Counted from the first letter of the stretch, positions 51,269 through 60,522 are shown. The stretch: 64,000 nucleotides of DNA from JACVRX01 sp963819885 (GCA_963819885.1 CAWFXV010000022.1:186001-250000); one strand, 5' to 3'. Notes: generated by a model not told the origin, from the sequence alone. Numbers and translations: made by a program.

Positions 51269-51637
51269 TCAATCGGGCAGCAGCACGTTCAGCAGCCAGC
51301 TCACGACGGAGATCACCAGGCCGCCCAACACCGCGGGCCAGAACCCGTCGACGTCGAACGGAACGTTCAACAAGCCGGCGATCCACGAGGTCAACAGCAG
51401 CATGAGCGCGTTCACGACCAGCGTGAACAGTCCCAGGGTGATGATGTAGAGAGGCAGTGAGAGCAGCTTGACTATCGGCTTGATGAACAGGTTGATCAGC
51501 CCGAACACCGTGGCGACAACAACAATTGTCAGGACCTCACCGCCGGTCGTCGATGCGTCGACGTCGACACCGTCGACGACCAACGTCGCGATCCAGAGCG
51601 CGACGGCGTTGACGAGTATCCGAACGATTAGCCCCAC
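51269..51637 (-). CDS. Holin-family (PF04020) membrane protein
   Basis: The 122-residue protein has four hydrophobic helices and the segment GLINLFIKPIVKLLSLPLYI then ITLGLFTLVVNALML, the signature of the PF04020 'phage holin family IV' proteins. Despite the name these are chromosomal membrane proteins of unknown role in most bacteria, and no phage genes are nearby. The start is GTG. It appears to be monocistronic. Confidence 0.87.
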   Translation of the reverse strand: MGLIVRILVNAVALWIATLVVDGVDVDASTTGGEVLTIVVVATVFGLINLFIKPIVKLLSLPLYIITLGLFTLVVNALMLLLTSWIAGLLNVPFDVDGFWPAVLGGLVISVVSWLLNVLLPD

Positions 51638-51733
51638 GGGTCCGGAGCGTAGCGGCCGACAGCGGGCGCTGGAATGACCGCTGCGGCGTGATCTGGTGGT
51701 CCAAGCCCGGACAGCAGCGACGGACAGCCGGAG

Positions 51734-52699
51734 TCAGCTCGGCACGGAGACCGTGGCTGGCGCTCTGTCGGCGGGACGGGCAGGGGTGGCGGCTTGCTGG
51801 GCAAGCGCGACTCCGGCGAGGACGATCGCACCACCGACAATCTGGACCGGCCTGAGCGCCTGACCCAGCCAGGCCCAGGCGACGGCGGCGGCGACGACCG
51901 GCTCACACATGCCGACGGCCCCGACGATGGTCGGCGGGACGTGCCGAAGCGCCGCGAGGTTCAAGGAGTATGGCGCAAGCGTGCCGAGCAGGATCACCCA
52001 AGCAATGCCCATCCACACCGGCAGGGCTACCTCGTCCCAAACGCCCAGCAGTGAGGTCGTGCTGGCGAACTCAGCGGACTCGAACGACCACCACGGCTGT
52101 GCGACTGCCCAGAACAGTGCCCCGAAGGCGAACATGTAGAACGTCAGCGAGGCAGGGTCGCGGGTGGCCGCGGTGTGGCCGCCGACGAGGAAGTACGTCG
52201 CCAGGCACGCGGCGGCACCCAGCCCGGCCGCGATACCGATCGGGTCCAGACCCGTGTCGCGCCACACCCGGGCCACCAGCGCGAGGCCACCGAAAGCGAG
52301 TGCGATCGCGAGCCAGGTGCGCCGCCGGACATCCTCTCTACGCACCACCCGGGTATAGACCGCGACCAGCACGGGTGCGGTGAATTCCAGCAGGAGCGCA
52401 ATCCCGACCGGGAGACGATCGATGGCGACGAAGTACAGCCACTGGACCATCGCCGCACCGGCGAACCCCAGGACGATGAGCGCCGGTAGCTCGCGGGCGG
52501 ACACTCGTAGCCGGCTCGGCGCTGCCACGAGCAGGACGAGGCCCAGCGCGAGCGCAACGCCCGCGCATCGCACCGCGGTGAGCCGAGCCGGGTCGACGCC
52601 GGCTTCGAGCACGACCTTCGACACGCTGGCGTTCACGGCAAAGAGCAGCGCGGCGAGCGTGACGTAGAGCAGTCCCCGACGGGGCGATGCCGCAGCCAC
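51734..52699 (-). CDS. EamA-family (DMT) transporter
   Basis: The 321-residue protein has ten hydrophobic helices in two EamA repeats, with VTLAALLFAVNASVSKVVLE in the first and WVILLGTLAPYSLNLAALRH in the second. DMT carriers export amino acids, nucleobases or drugs. The substrate is unknown. It is divergent from the aminotransferase gene (91 bases between starts). Confidence 0.88.
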   Translation of the reverse strand: MAAASPRRGLLYVTLAALLFAVNASVSKVVLEAGVDPARLTAVRCAGVALALGLVLLVAAPSRLRVSARELPALIVLGFAGAAMVQWLYFVAIDRLPVGIALLLEFTAPVLVAVYTRVVRREDVRRRTWLAIALAFGGLALVARVWRDTGLDPIGIAAGLGAAACLATYFLVGGHTAATRDPASLTFYMFAFGALFWAVAQPWWSFESAEFASTTSLLGVWDEVALPVWMGIAWVILLGTLAPYSLNLAALRHVPPTIVGAVGMCEPVVAAAVAWAWLGQALRPVQIVGGAIVLAGVALAQQAATPARPADRAPATVSVPS

Positions 52700-52789
52700 G
52701 CTGTGAAATTAGCAATCGGGTACGACGCTAGTGTCACTGTCTCAGTGCCCGGACGGAATGTCTGGCGCTGCCGACGTATGGTGGCGGGC

Positions 52790-53872
52790 ATGGCCTCCCG
52801 TCCCCGGCTGCGCTCGGCCCTCGAGCAGCTCCCCTCATATCGACCCGGCCGGGCCGCTCCCAGTGCTCCGGGAGCCCTGACCTACAAGATCTCGTCGAAC
52901 GAGAACCCCTACCCGCCGTTGCCCGGCGTGCTGGAAGCGGCCGTAGCGGCCGCCGGCGCCATGAACCGGTATCCGGACATGTTCGCCGCCAGCCTGGTGT
53001 CCGCCCTCGCAGAGCGCCTGGACGTGCCGGAAAGTCATCTGGCCACCGGCACCGGAAGCGTGGGCGTCCTGCAGCAGGTTGTCCAGGCGACGGCCGCCGA
53101 GGGCGACGAGGTGGTTTATGCGTGGCGATCGTTCGAGGCCTACCCGATCGTCGTGGGCATCTCCGGCGCACAAACGATCCGCGTGCCATTGGACGATGCC
53201 GCCCGCCACGATCTCACCGCTATGGCGGACGCTGTCACCGATCGCACGAGGCTCGTGCTGATCTGCAGCCCGAACAACCCCACCGGACCCGCCGTGCGGC
53301 ACGCCGAGATGGCGGCCTTCCTCGACCGCGTCCCGGCCGATGTGCTGGTGGTTCTTGACGAGGCGTATTGCGAGTTCGTCCGCGACCCGGATGCCGTCGA
53401 CGGGGTCCGGCTGTACCGCGACCGGCCGAACGTGTGCGTCCTGCGCACCTTCTCCAAGGCCTACGGGCTGGCCGGGCTGCGGGTCGGTTTCGGCGTGGCA
53501 CACGAACAGGTCGCCGACGCCCTGCGCAAGACCGCCGTGCCGTTCGGTGTCTCCGGAATCGCGCAGCACGCCGCAGTCGAGTCACTGCGACGTGAGGCCG
53601 CCCTGCTCGAGCGGGTCGAGACGCTTGTCGCCGAGCGCGAACGCGTGCGAACCGCGTTGATCGATCAGGGGTGGGAGATCCCTGTCAGTGAGGCCAACTT
53701 CGTCTGGCTTGCGCTCGGCGAGACAACAACCGACTTCGCCGCCGCTTGCGACCAGGCCGGCGTCGTCGTCCGGGCCTTTCCGGGGGAGGGCTGCCGGGTC
53801 ACCGTCGCCGAGCCGGAAGCAAGCGACCTGTTGCTGCGAACGGCCGCGGAGTGGCGCAAGAACAGGTCGTGA
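52790..53872 (+). CDS. pat: Aromatic/histidinol-phosphate aminotransferase (Pat-like)
   Basis: The 360-residue protein is a fold-type I PLP aminotransferase. It has SSNENPYPPLPGV, GTGSVGVLQQVVQATAAEGD, VYAWRSFEAYPIVV, PNNPTG, the acidic strand VVLDEAYCEFV and Lys223 in TFSKAYGLAGLRVGF. It is closest in pattern to the Pat/HisC2 proteins of actinobacteria (Rv3772 as I remember it), which transaminate aromatic amino acids. No his genes are nearby, so Pat is favoured over HisC. The ATG at 52790 is used, and GTG at 52781 is possible. Confidence 0.87.
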   Translation: MASRPRLRSALEQLPSYRPGRAAPSAPGALTYKISSNENPYPPLPGVLEAAVAAAGAMNRYPDMFAASLVSALAERLDVPESHLATGTGSVGVLQQVVQATAAEGDEVVYAWRSFEAYPIVVGISGAQTIRVPLDDAARHDLTAMADAVTDRTRLVLICSPNNPTGPAVRHAEMAAFLDRVPADVLVVLDEAYCEFVRDPDAVDGVRLYRDRPNVCVLRTFSKAYGLAGLRVGFGVAHEQVADALRKTAVPFGVSGIAQHAAVESLRREAALLERVETLVAERERVRTALIDQGWEIPVSEANFVWLALGETTTDFAAACDQAGVVVRAFPGEGCRVTVAEPEASDLLLRTAAEWRKNRS

Positions 53873-53877
53873 CTTGA

Positions 53878-53920
53878 GGACGGCACCCAGGATTCGGGGG
53901 GCGAGACCCGGGTGCCGTCC
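53878..53920. terminator. Bidirectional terminator between pat and the small peptide gene
   Basis: GGACGGCACCC at 53878-53888 pairs perfectly with GGGTGCCGTCC at 53910-53920 around a 21-base loop. It lies between two convergent stops (53872 and 53932), which also supports the small peptide gene as real. Confidence 0.7.
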
Positions 53921-53931
53921 CTACGCCCGCC

Positions 53932-54072
53932 TCAGGCGCAACAGCCGGACGGGCCTTTCGCCACGGTGGCCTGTGGGTCGGGCGACGAAACCGCCACCGG
54001 CCCGGCGACGGCTGTCCCGAGGGCGACCGCCGCCACGGCGAGAGCGAGTATCCGTCGACCTCGCGACACCAC
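53932..54072 (-). CDS. 46-residue secreted peptide ending in GCCA, divergent from an XRE-TPR regulator
   Basis: A frame too short for usual gene calling encodes a basic start (VVSRGRR), a hydrophobic core (ILALAVAAVALGTAVA), a Pro/Ser/Asp linker and the end TVAKGPSGCCA. This is a classical signal peptide with cleavage likely after AVA, leaving about 23 residues with a vicinal Cys pair. GGAGG lies 5 bases before the GTG at 54072, and a terminator hairpin follows the stop. It shares a 62-base intergenic space with the divergent XRE-TPR regulator. That layout matches peptide-pheromone/receptor pairs of Firmicutes. No family is recognised, and the role is inference. Confidence 0.6.
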   Translation of the reverse strand: MVSRGRRILALAVAAVALGTAVAGPVAVSSPDPQATVAKGPSGCCA

Positions 54073-54134
54073 TTCTACCTCCAGGGGGGTTGGGGGTCTG
54101 GCGCAGACGTGACATCTCGTAGTGAAATAGCGTC

Positions 54135-55532
54135 ATGGAAGTTCGTCAAGTTCGCGCGCACATCGATCCCGAGTCGCGGACGTCCATCGGCGCCCGGATC
54201 CGATCACTTCGCCTCGAACGTGGCCTGTCTCAGGCGCAGGTGGCGGAGGGAATGCTTTCGGCCAGTTATGTCTCGTTGGTGGAAAGCGGTCGGCGCCAGC
54301 CGGCCATCTCCGCGCTCACGCACATCGCCGATCGGCTCGGCGTCGATACCGGTTATCTGCGGGACGGCATCGACGCCGAAGTGCGGCGTCGGGACCGGCT
54401 CGCGCTCGGTCGCGCGCACACCGCACTGAGCCGCGGTGAGGTCGACGACGCGTATGTCCGCTTCGCGGCGCTCGATGGCTCGCGTGGCCTCGGCGAGGAG
54501 CAGCAGCGCGAGGTCCGAATGGGTCGAGCGCTGGCGGCGGAGCGCCGGGGCGACCTCGAGGATGCGCTGCGGCTGTTGGCCGAACTCGCTGACGAAGCGC
54601 GCCGCTTACCCGTGGTCAACCCGTGGATGGACGTCGCGGAGGCCCTATGCCGGTGCTACCGGGAGGCGGGCGACCTCGACCTGGCAATCTCCACGGGCGA
54701 GGAAAGTATGCGCCATTCCGAAACGCTCGGCCTCGAGGCGAGTGACGAATACGTCCGGCTCGGCTGCACGGTTCTGTTCGCCTACCACGAACGCGGCGAT
54801 GTCGCGAAGGCGACCCTGCTCGCCGCGGACATGATCCGGATTGCCGACGCGATGGGCACGCCGCAGACCCGCGGGGCGGCCTACTGGAACGCCTCCCTGA
54901 TCGCCGAGACACGAGGCGAGATCGGTCAGGCGCTCATGCTGGTCGACAGGGCAGTGGCGATGTTCGGGGAGAGTGACGACCGTCGCAACCTCGCCCGCCT
55001 GCGGGTCACCTACGCGTGGCTGCTCCTTCAGCATTCACCGCCGGAGGCTGACCGCGCGTTGGAGCTGCTCGATGGCACGCGAGGCAGCCTGGTCGAGCAT
55101 GGCGGATCCGTCGACGTCGGCTCGTGTGACACCGAACGGGCGCGCGCCCTGCTCGCGTTGGGACGCCCGGCAGCGGCTCGGGAAGCCGCCGAGCAGTCCC
55201 TGGCCGGGCTCGGCGACCTGCCCCGGATCGAGTCCGCACGAGCCCGCCTCATGCTCGGCCGGGTACTACGTGAGCAGGGCGATCTGGCCGGCTGCGTCGA
55301 CCAATGCACGCATGCCGGGGCAACGCTCGAGGCCATGGGTGCGACCCGGCAGGCCGCGGCCGTCTGGCGCGAGCTCGGCGACCTCTATCGCGACCTCGGC
55401 CGGGCGGAGGTCGCGATGGATGCCTACGACCGCGCCTTGCGCGCGGTGCGCATCGCCCCCATCGGCGACGACCTGGGTCGCCAGTCCGAGGCCGCTGCTG
55501 CTCGGCACGAGGGCGATATGGCCAGTACCTAG
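54135..55532 (+). CDS. XRE-family regulator with C-terminal TPR repeats
   Basis: The 465-residue protein has an N-terminal HTH (about 19-73: RIRSLRLERGLSQAQVAEGM, SYVSLVESGRRQPAISAL). A long superhelix of TPR-like repeats (about 95-445) follows, with AYVRFAALDGSRGL, ALRLLAELADEARRL, GDLDLAISTGEESMRHSETL and RRELGDLYRDLGRAEVAMDA-type units. HTH plus TPR is the architecture of peptide-responsive regulators (PlcR, NprR, Rgg). Many actinobacterial members have unknown signals. The ATG at 54135 begins shortly after the shared promoter space with a secreted peptide gene. Confidence 0.85.
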   Translation: MEVRQVRAHIDPESRTSIGARIRSLRLERGLSQAQVAEGMLSASYVSLVESGRRQPAISALTHIADRLGVDTGYLRDGIDAEVRRRDRLALGRAHTALSRGEVDDAYVRFAALDGSRGLGEEQQREVRMGRALAAERRGDLEDALRLLAELADEARRLPVVNPWMDVAEALCRCYREAGDLDLAISTGEESMRHSETLGLEASDEYVRLGCTVLFAYHERGDVAKATLLAADMIRIADAMGTPQTRGAAYWNASLIAETRGEIGQALMLVDRAVAMFGESDDRRNLARLRVTYAWLLLQHSPPEADRALELLDGTRGSLVEHGGSVDVGSCDTERARALLALGRPAAAREAAEQSLAGLGDLPRIESARARLMLGRVLREQGDLAGCVDQCTHAGATLEAMGATRQAAAVWRELGDLYRDLGRAEVAMDAYDRALRAVRIAPIGDDLGRQSEAAAARHEGDMAST

Positions 55533-55545
55533 CCGAATTCGGCGT

Positions 55546-55607
55546 CCGCGCCCCCGGGCGCTGGCGGCGCACCGCAGGGGAGTGCGCGGGCCGGCCCGGG
55601 GGCGCGG
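55546..55607. terminator. Bidirectional terminator after the XRE-TPR gene
   Basis: CCGCGCCCCCGGGC at 55546-55559 pairs perfectly with GCCCGGGGGCGCGG at 55594-55607 around a 34-base loop, between convergent stops of the XRE-TPR gene and the EamA gene. Confidence 0.65.
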
Positions 55608-55611
55608 CATG

Positions 55612-56574
55612 TCAGCCAGACCGCACCGGCTCGGCCTGGTGGGCGTCGGTGTTCTCGACAGCCGCCGGTGTTCGCTCGCCGCGGAGTACCAGTGCGACGC
55701 CTCCGACGACGAGCAGCCCGCCGCCGAGAACAACCGATGTCACCGGCTCGGCCAGGATCAGCGCACCGAGCACGACCGCAACGACCGGGTTCACGTAGGC
55801 GTACGTTCCCACCACGGACAGTGGTGCGTTGCCAAGCGCGAAGATGTAGGCGGTGTAGCCGAGGATCGAGCCGATCACGACCAAGTAGGCCAACGCCACC
55901 CAGCCCTCGGCCGGGACCGTTGCGGCGTTGAGGTCCGGCGGTTCTCCGACGGCAAGAGCGACCGCGGTCATGATTGCTCCGCCCGCGAGCATTTCGTAGG
56001 CCGTCGCCAGCATGGCGCCGCGAGGAAGCCGCACTTGCGGGGACAGGTACGAGCCGAACGCCCAGCACAGCGTCGCCGCGAGGATGACCAGTATCCCCCA
56101 GGCCTGCACGCCGTCGATCCCGCCGCGCGGCAGGCTGATCGCGGCCACACCGGCGAATCCGACCAGCACCCCGAGCCAGGTCAGCCTGCGGGGTCGCTCG
56201 CCACCGGCCACCCGTAGCAGCACGAACCACAGCGGGACGGCGCCGACGATCAGCGCCGCGAGACCGCTCGGCACGGTTTTCTCGGCCACCGCCACCAGCC
56301 CGTTTCCGCCGAGCAGCAGAAGTGTTCCCACGACGGCAGCGGCGGCCAGTTCTCGCCGGGTGACCGCGAGTGACCGAAAGCCGCCGCGGCCGGCCAAGAA
56401 ACCCAGCAGGATCACGGCGGCAGCCAGGAAGCGGGTGCCCATGCCGAGCAGGGGCGGAATGCCGGCCTGGACGACGACTCGGATGGCCAGATAGGTGGAG
56501 CCCCACACCACATAGACGGTCACCAGGGCAGCCCAGATGGCGGCGCTGCTGGCCCTCGTCCCGTCGCGTGTCAT
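55612..56574 (-). CDS. EamA-family (DMT) transporter, YedA-like
   Basis: The 320-residue protein has ten TM helices in two EamA repeats, beginning ALVTVYVVWGSTYLAIRVVV and GMGTRFLAAAVILL, with YLVVIGSILGYTAYIFALGN in the second repeat. It resembles drug/metabolite exporters of the YedA group. The substrate is unknown. It converges on the XRE-TPR gene, so it might handle that system's ligand, but only position suggests this. Confidence 0.88.
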   Translation of the reverse strand: MTRDGTRASSAAIWAALVTVYVVWGSTYLAIRVVVQAGIPPLLGMGTRFLAAAVILLGFLAGRGGFRSLAVTRRELAAAAVVGTLLLLGGNGLVAVAEKTVPSGLAALIVGAVPLWFVLLRVAGGERPRRLTWLGVLVGFAGVAAISLPRGGIDGVQAWGILVILAATLCWAFGSYLSPQVRLPRGAMLATAYEMLAGGAIMTAVALAVGEPPDLNAATVPAEGWVALAYLVVIGSILGYTAYIFALGNAPLSVVGTYAYVNPVVAVVLGALILAEPVTSVVLGGGLLVVGGVALVLRGERTPAAVENTDAHQAEPVRSG

Positions 56575-56822
56575 GACCGTTTCCTTTGATCGTTGATGTC
56601 ACCTCTATTGTGCGGGAGCGACCCGTCGCCACGACAGCGGATAACGGTCATCGAACCGGTAGATCGCGTCAGGTGCCGGTCGCTCGGTACCGTTGGCGAC
56701 AGGAACGCTCGTGAGCTCCTCCGTCCGGGCCCGCGCGTCCACCCTCAGCGTGGGGACCGGATGGCCGTGCGTGACGACGGGCCGAAGCGGCGATCCCGCG
56801 CTGGCCGACGCGAAGGAGGACG

Positions 56823-57980
56823 ATGACCGTCGAGACCGATCTGGCGGCGGCGCCCGCCGGGCTGCAGAGCCACGACGAACACGAGCTGGTACAGCTGCTG
56901 ACCCCAGAGGGAGAGCGGGTACCCAACCCGGAGTACGACCCCCTGATCGCCGACGTCACCGACGATGACGTTCGCGGCTACTACCGCGACCTGGTGCTCG
57001 CCCGGCGGGTCGACACGGAGGCTGTCGCATTGCAACGGCATGGCGAGCTGGGTTTATGGGCGAGCCTGCTGGGTCAAGAGGCTGCCCAGATCGGGTCCGC
57101 CCGTGCACTGCAGCCGCAGGACCACGTTTTCCCGACCTACCGAGAGCACGGAGTTGCCTGGTGCCGCGGCGTCGACCCCGGCCTCCTGCTGGGGTTGTTC
57201 AGGGGCGTCGACCAGGGCGGCTGGGACCCTCGTGAGCACAACTTCCATCTGTACACGATCGTCATCGGCGCACAGACGCTGCACGCCACGGGTTATGCGA
57301 TGGGCGTCCAACGTGACGGCGCCGTGGGCACCGGCGACCCCGACCGGGACACCGCTGTCATCGCGTATTTCGGCGATGGCGCGACCAGTCAAGGCGACGT
57401 CAACGAAGCGTTCATCTGGGCGGCCGTGACCAACGCGCCAGTCGTCTTCTTCTGCCAGAACAACCAGTGGGCGATCTCGGAGCCGCTGGAGCGGCAGACC
57501 CGCATCCCGCTGTACAAGCGTGCTGCCGGTTTCGGCTTCCCCGGTGTTCGCGTCGACGGCAACGATGTGCTGGCCTGCCTCGCCGTCACCAGGGCGGCGT
57601 TGCAGCGCGCCCGCGAGGGTGAGGGGCCGACTCTCGTCGAGGCCTACACCTATCGGATGGGCGCCCACACCACGACCGACGATCCCAGCCGGTACCGGTT
57701 GGCGGCCGATCTCGAGCATTGGAAGCTGAAGGACCCGATCGAGCGGGTGAAGGCTTACCTGGCCCGCCGCGGCGGCGCCGACCACGAGTTCGTCGAGTCG
57801 GTCGAGTCCGAGGCCGAAGAACTGGCCGAGCATCTGCGCACGTACTGCCGACAGCTGCCCGACCCCGCGCCGACGTCGATCTTCGACAACGTCTACGTCG
57901 AGCCGACGCCGCCGTTGCGCCAGCAGCGGGACGAGATGAGCGCCTACCTCGACTCGTTCGCCGACGAGGAGGCAGGCTGA
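56823..57980 (+). CDS. pdhA: 2-oxo acid dehydrogenase E1 alpha (pyruvate or branched-chain)
   Basis: The 385-residue protein has the E1 alpha core: VLARRVDTEAVALQRHGELG, the TPP/Mg motif GDGATSQGDVNEAFIWAAV then FFCQNNQWAIS, and the phospho-loop region YRMGAHTTTDDPSRYR. It binds thiamine diphosphate and decarboxylates the 2-oxo acid. Pyruvate versus branched-chain substrates cannot be settled, and the sequence is also close to BkdA of mycobacteria. AAGGAGGA precedes the ATG. It is first of the E1 alpha-E1 beta-E2 operon. Confidence 0.9.
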   Translation: MTVETDLAAAPAGLQSHDEHELVQLLTPEGERVPNPEYDPLIADVTDDDVRGYYRDLVLARRVDTEAVALQRHGELGLWASLLGQEAAQIGSARALQPQDHVFPTYREHGVAWCRGVDPGLLLGLFRGVDQGGWDPREHNFHLYTIVIGAQTLHATGYAMGVQRDGAVGTGDPDRDTAVIAYFGDGATSQGDVNEAFIWAAVTNAPVVFFCQNNQWAISEPLERQTRIPLYKRAAGFGFPGVRVDGNDVLACLAVTRAALQRAREGEGPTLVEAYTYRMGAHTTTDDPSRYRLAADLEHWKLKDPIERVKAYLARRGGADHEFVESVESEAEELAEHLRTYCRQLPDPAPTSIFDNVYVEPTPPLRQQRDEMSAYLDSFADEEAG

Positions 57981-58957
57981 TGACGACCATGGCGCTCGGC
58001 AAGGCGATCAACGCGGGGCTGCGCAAGGCCATGGAGGGCGACTCCAAGGTCCTGGTCATGGGTGAGGACGTCGGCAAGCTCGGCGGTGTGTTCCGCGTCA
58101 CCGACGGGTTGCAGAAGGACTTTGGCGAGGACCGGGTGATCGATACGCCGCTGGCCGAGTCTGGGATCATCGGTACGGCGCTCGGGTTGGCGCTGCGTGG
58201 GTACCGACCCGTATGCGAGATCCAGTTCGACGGGTTCGTGTTTCCCGGTTACGACCAGATCGTGAGCCAGGTTGCGAAGATGCATTTCCGCTCGGGCGGC
58301 CGGTTGAGGGTGCCGATGGTGATCCGGGTGCCGTTCGGCGGCGGAATCGGAGCCGTCGAGCACCACAGCGAGAGCCCGGAGGGTTACTTCGTCCACACAC
58401 CCGGTCTCAAGGTCGTCGCGGTCTCCAACCCGTCGGACGCGTACTGGATGATCCAGCAGGCGATTGCGCTCGACGACCCGGTGCTCTTCTTCGAGCCCAA
58501 GCGGCGTTACTGGGACAAGGCGGACGTCGACGAGGACGGCTCGCCGGAGTTGCCGCTGGCAGCAGCGCGAGTCGTGCAGATTGGCACCGACGCCACCGTC
58601 GTCGCGTACGGGCCTATGGTGCGCACCTGCCTGGATGCTTCGACGGCCGCCGCCGAGGAGGGCCGATCGCTGGAGGTGATCGATCTGCGGTCGCTCTCGC
58701 CGATCGACATGCCGGTGGTGAACGCCTCCGTCCGCAAGACTGGCCGGTGCATCGTCGTCCATGAAGCACAGCGGACGCTCGGCGTCGGTGCAGAGATCGC
58801 GGCGCGTGTCGCCGAGGAATGTTTCTATTCCCTCGAGGCCCCGGTTCTCCGGGTGACGGGGTACGACACCCCATATCCCCCCGCCCGGGTCGAGGAGGAG
58901 TACCTTCCCGACCTCGACCGGGTGCTCGACGGAGTCGACCGCGCGTTGGCGTTCTGA
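57980..58957 (+). CDS. pdhB: 2-oxo acid dehydrogenase E1 beta
   Basis: The 325-residue protein has VLVMGEDVGKLGGVFRVT, DTPLAESGIIGTALGLALRG, RPVCEIQFDGFVFPGYDQIV and VIDLRSLSPIDMPVVNASVR, the E1 beta pattern. It completes the TPP site with E1 alpha and transfers the acyl group to E2. Its ATG overlaps the E1 alpha TGA by one base, so translation is coupled. Confidence 0.93.
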   Translation: MTTMALGKAINAGLRKAMEGDSKVLVMGEDVGKLGGVFRVTDGLQKDFGEDRVIDTPLAESGIIGTALGLALRGYRPVCEIQFDGFVFPGYDQIVSQVAKMHFRSGGRLRVPMVIRVPFGGGIGAVEHHSESPEGYFVHTPGLKVVAVSNPSDAYWMIQQAIALDDPVLFFEPKRRYWDKADVDEDGSPELPLAAARVVQIGTDATVVAYGPMVRTCLDASTAAAEEGRSLEVIDLRSLSPIDMPVVNASVRKTGRCIVVHEAQRTLGVGAEIAARVAEECFYSLEAPVLRVTGYDTPYPPARVEEEYLPDLDRVLDGVDRALAF

Positions 58958-58967
58958 GGGGACCGAC

Positions 58968-60437
58968 GTGAATGACGTTTCGCAGTTCAAGCTGCCCGAC
59001 GTTGGCGAGGGCCTCACCGAGGCCGAGATCGTGTCCTGGAAGGTCAAGGTCGGCGACACGATCAAGGTCAACGACGTCATCGTCGAGATCGAGACGGCGA
59101 AGTCGCTGGTCGAGCTGCCCAGTCCCTACGCGGGCGTCGTCGACGGTCTGCTCGTGGACGAGGGGCAGACCGTGCCGGTCGGGACCCCGATCATCGCGGT
59201 GCGCTCGGGTGCAGCCGCCGCCCCGGTGTCCACCGCGGACCGGGCGACCGAACCTGGCGATCCCGGCGGCGCTGGAGTCGTCGGCGGTTCCGCCGAAGAC
59301 ATGGTGCCGCAGCCTCCGCGCGCCGACCCGGAGGAGCGGCAGGCTGTGCTGGTCGGATACGGACCACGGACGACCACCGCACGTCGACGGCCGCGCAAGG
59401 ATGCGTCGGCCGCGCCGAGTCCCGCTCCGCCCGAAGCGTCTGCTGCGCTCTCCGCCAGCTTCAACACTGTCGATCATGGTGACGTAGCGGCCCCAGCGGA
59501 GGACACGCGGCCGCCTCACCACGACCAACTCCTGGACGACGGCGACACGGGGCCCGCGGCGATCCGGGTGCTGGCCAAGCCGCCGGTGCGCAAGCTGGCC
59601 AAGGATCTCGGGGTCGACTTGACGACCGTCATCCCGTCCGGCCCGGGCGGGACCGTCACCCGCGCCGACATCGAGGGAATGGTGGCGGCACCGCCGGCCG
59701 GGCGACAGGCGGCGGGTACCGGCTGGGACGGCCAGCCGCGCGAGGAGCGGATCCCGATTCGGTCGGTCCGCAAGGCGACCGCCGCGGCTGTCGTCAAGTC
59801 CGCCTTCACCGCTCCACACGTCACCGAGTTCGTCACCGTCGATGCCACCCGCACCATGCGGCTGGTGGATCGTCTTCGGGATTCCCGGGAGTTCCGCGAC
59901 GTGCGGCTCTCGCCGCTTGCGGTACTGGCGAGGGCCATGTGCATCGCGGTCCGGCGCACGCCGGAGGTCAACGCCCGATGGGACGAGGACGCCGGGGAGA
60001 TCGTCGTCCAGCGCTTCGTCAACCTCGGCATCGCAGCGGCGACGCCTCGTGGGCTGGTCGTCCCCAACATCAAGGACGCCGACCGCCTGTCGCTGCGCGA
60101 TCTCGCAGTCGCCATCAACACGCTGGCCGCGACCGCGCGAGAGGGCAAGACGCCGCCGTCGGACATGACCGGCGGGACGCTCTCGATCACGAACGTCGGT
60201 GTCTTCGGCGTCGACACGGGCACCCCGATCCTGCCGCCGGGTGAGTCAGCGATCATGGCGTTCGGGGCCGTCCGCAAGCAGCCGTGGGTGCATAGAGACA
60301 AGGTTCGGCCGCGCTGGGTCACCACGCTCGCGCTCTCGTTCGACCACCGGCTGGTCGACGGTGAGCAGGGCTCGCGGTTCCTGGCCGACGTCGCCCGCAC
60401 CCTCGAGGATCCGGCCCAGGCGCTGGTCTGGGCTTAG
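58968..60437 (+). CDS. 2-oxo acid dehydrogenase E2 (lipoyl acyltransferase)
   Basis: The 489-residue protein has one lipoyl domain (about 5-80) with Lys45 in IETAKSLVEL, a long Ala/Pro-rich linker, a peripheral subunit-binding domain (LAKPPVRKLAKDLGVDLTTV then IPSGPGGTVTRADI) and the acyltransferase core with the active-site HRLVDG in LALSFDHRLVDGEQG. It moves acyl groups to CoA. E3 is not in the window. GAGGGG lies 6 bases before the GTG. Confidence 0.93.
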   Translation: MNDVSQFKLPDVGEGLTEAEIVSWKVKVGDTIKVNDVIVEIETAKSLVELPSPYAGVVDGLLVDEGQTVPVGTPIIAVRSGAAAAPVSTADRATEPGDPGGAGVVGGSAEDMVPQPPRADPEERQAVLVGYGPRTTTARRRPRKDASAAPSPAPPEASAALSASFNTVDHGDVAAPAEDTRPPHHDQLLDDGDTGPAAIRVLAKPPVRKLAKDLGVDLTTVIPSGPGGTVTRADIEGMVAAPPAGRQAAGTGWDGQPREERIPIRSVRKATAAAVVKSAFTAPHVTEFVTVDATRTMRLVDRLRDSREFRDVRLSPLAVLARAMCIAVRRTPEVNARWDEDAGEIVVQRFVNLGIAAATPRGLVVPNIKDADRLSLRDLAVAINTLAATAREGKTPPSDMTGGTLSITNVGVFGVDTGTPILPPGESAIMAFGAVRKQPWVHRDKVRPRWVTTLALSFDHRLVDGEQGSRFLADVARTLEDPAQALVWA

Positions 60438-60482
60438 CCTCGCCCCGGCCTGCCCCGGAACGACCACGGTCACCCATGCCTG

Positions 60483-60522
60483 CCGGTACATCACCAGGTA
60501 TACACATCTGGTGATGTACCGG
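60483..60522. terminator. Long hairpin between convergent E2 and PaaI genes
   Basis: CCGGTACATCACCAG at 60483-60497 pairs perfectly with CTGGTGATGTACCGG at 60508-60522 around a 10-base loop. A partial third copy of CTGGTGATG follows at 60528-60536. It works as a bidirectional terminator and may belong to the set of palindromic elements. Confidence 0.7.

Noticed and set aside
51269..51637. Prophage suggested by the 'phage holin' family name
   Set aside because: PF04020 proteins are ordinary chromosomal membrane proteins; no phage genes surround it.
54073..54134. Specific operator for the XRE-TPR regulator
   Set aside because: No clear dyad could be seen in the 62-base space; left unassigned.
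56575..56822. Gene or regulatory element between the EamA gene and the E1 alpha gene
   Set aside because: About 250 bases with no convincing coding frame or strong dyad; presumably two divergent promoters.
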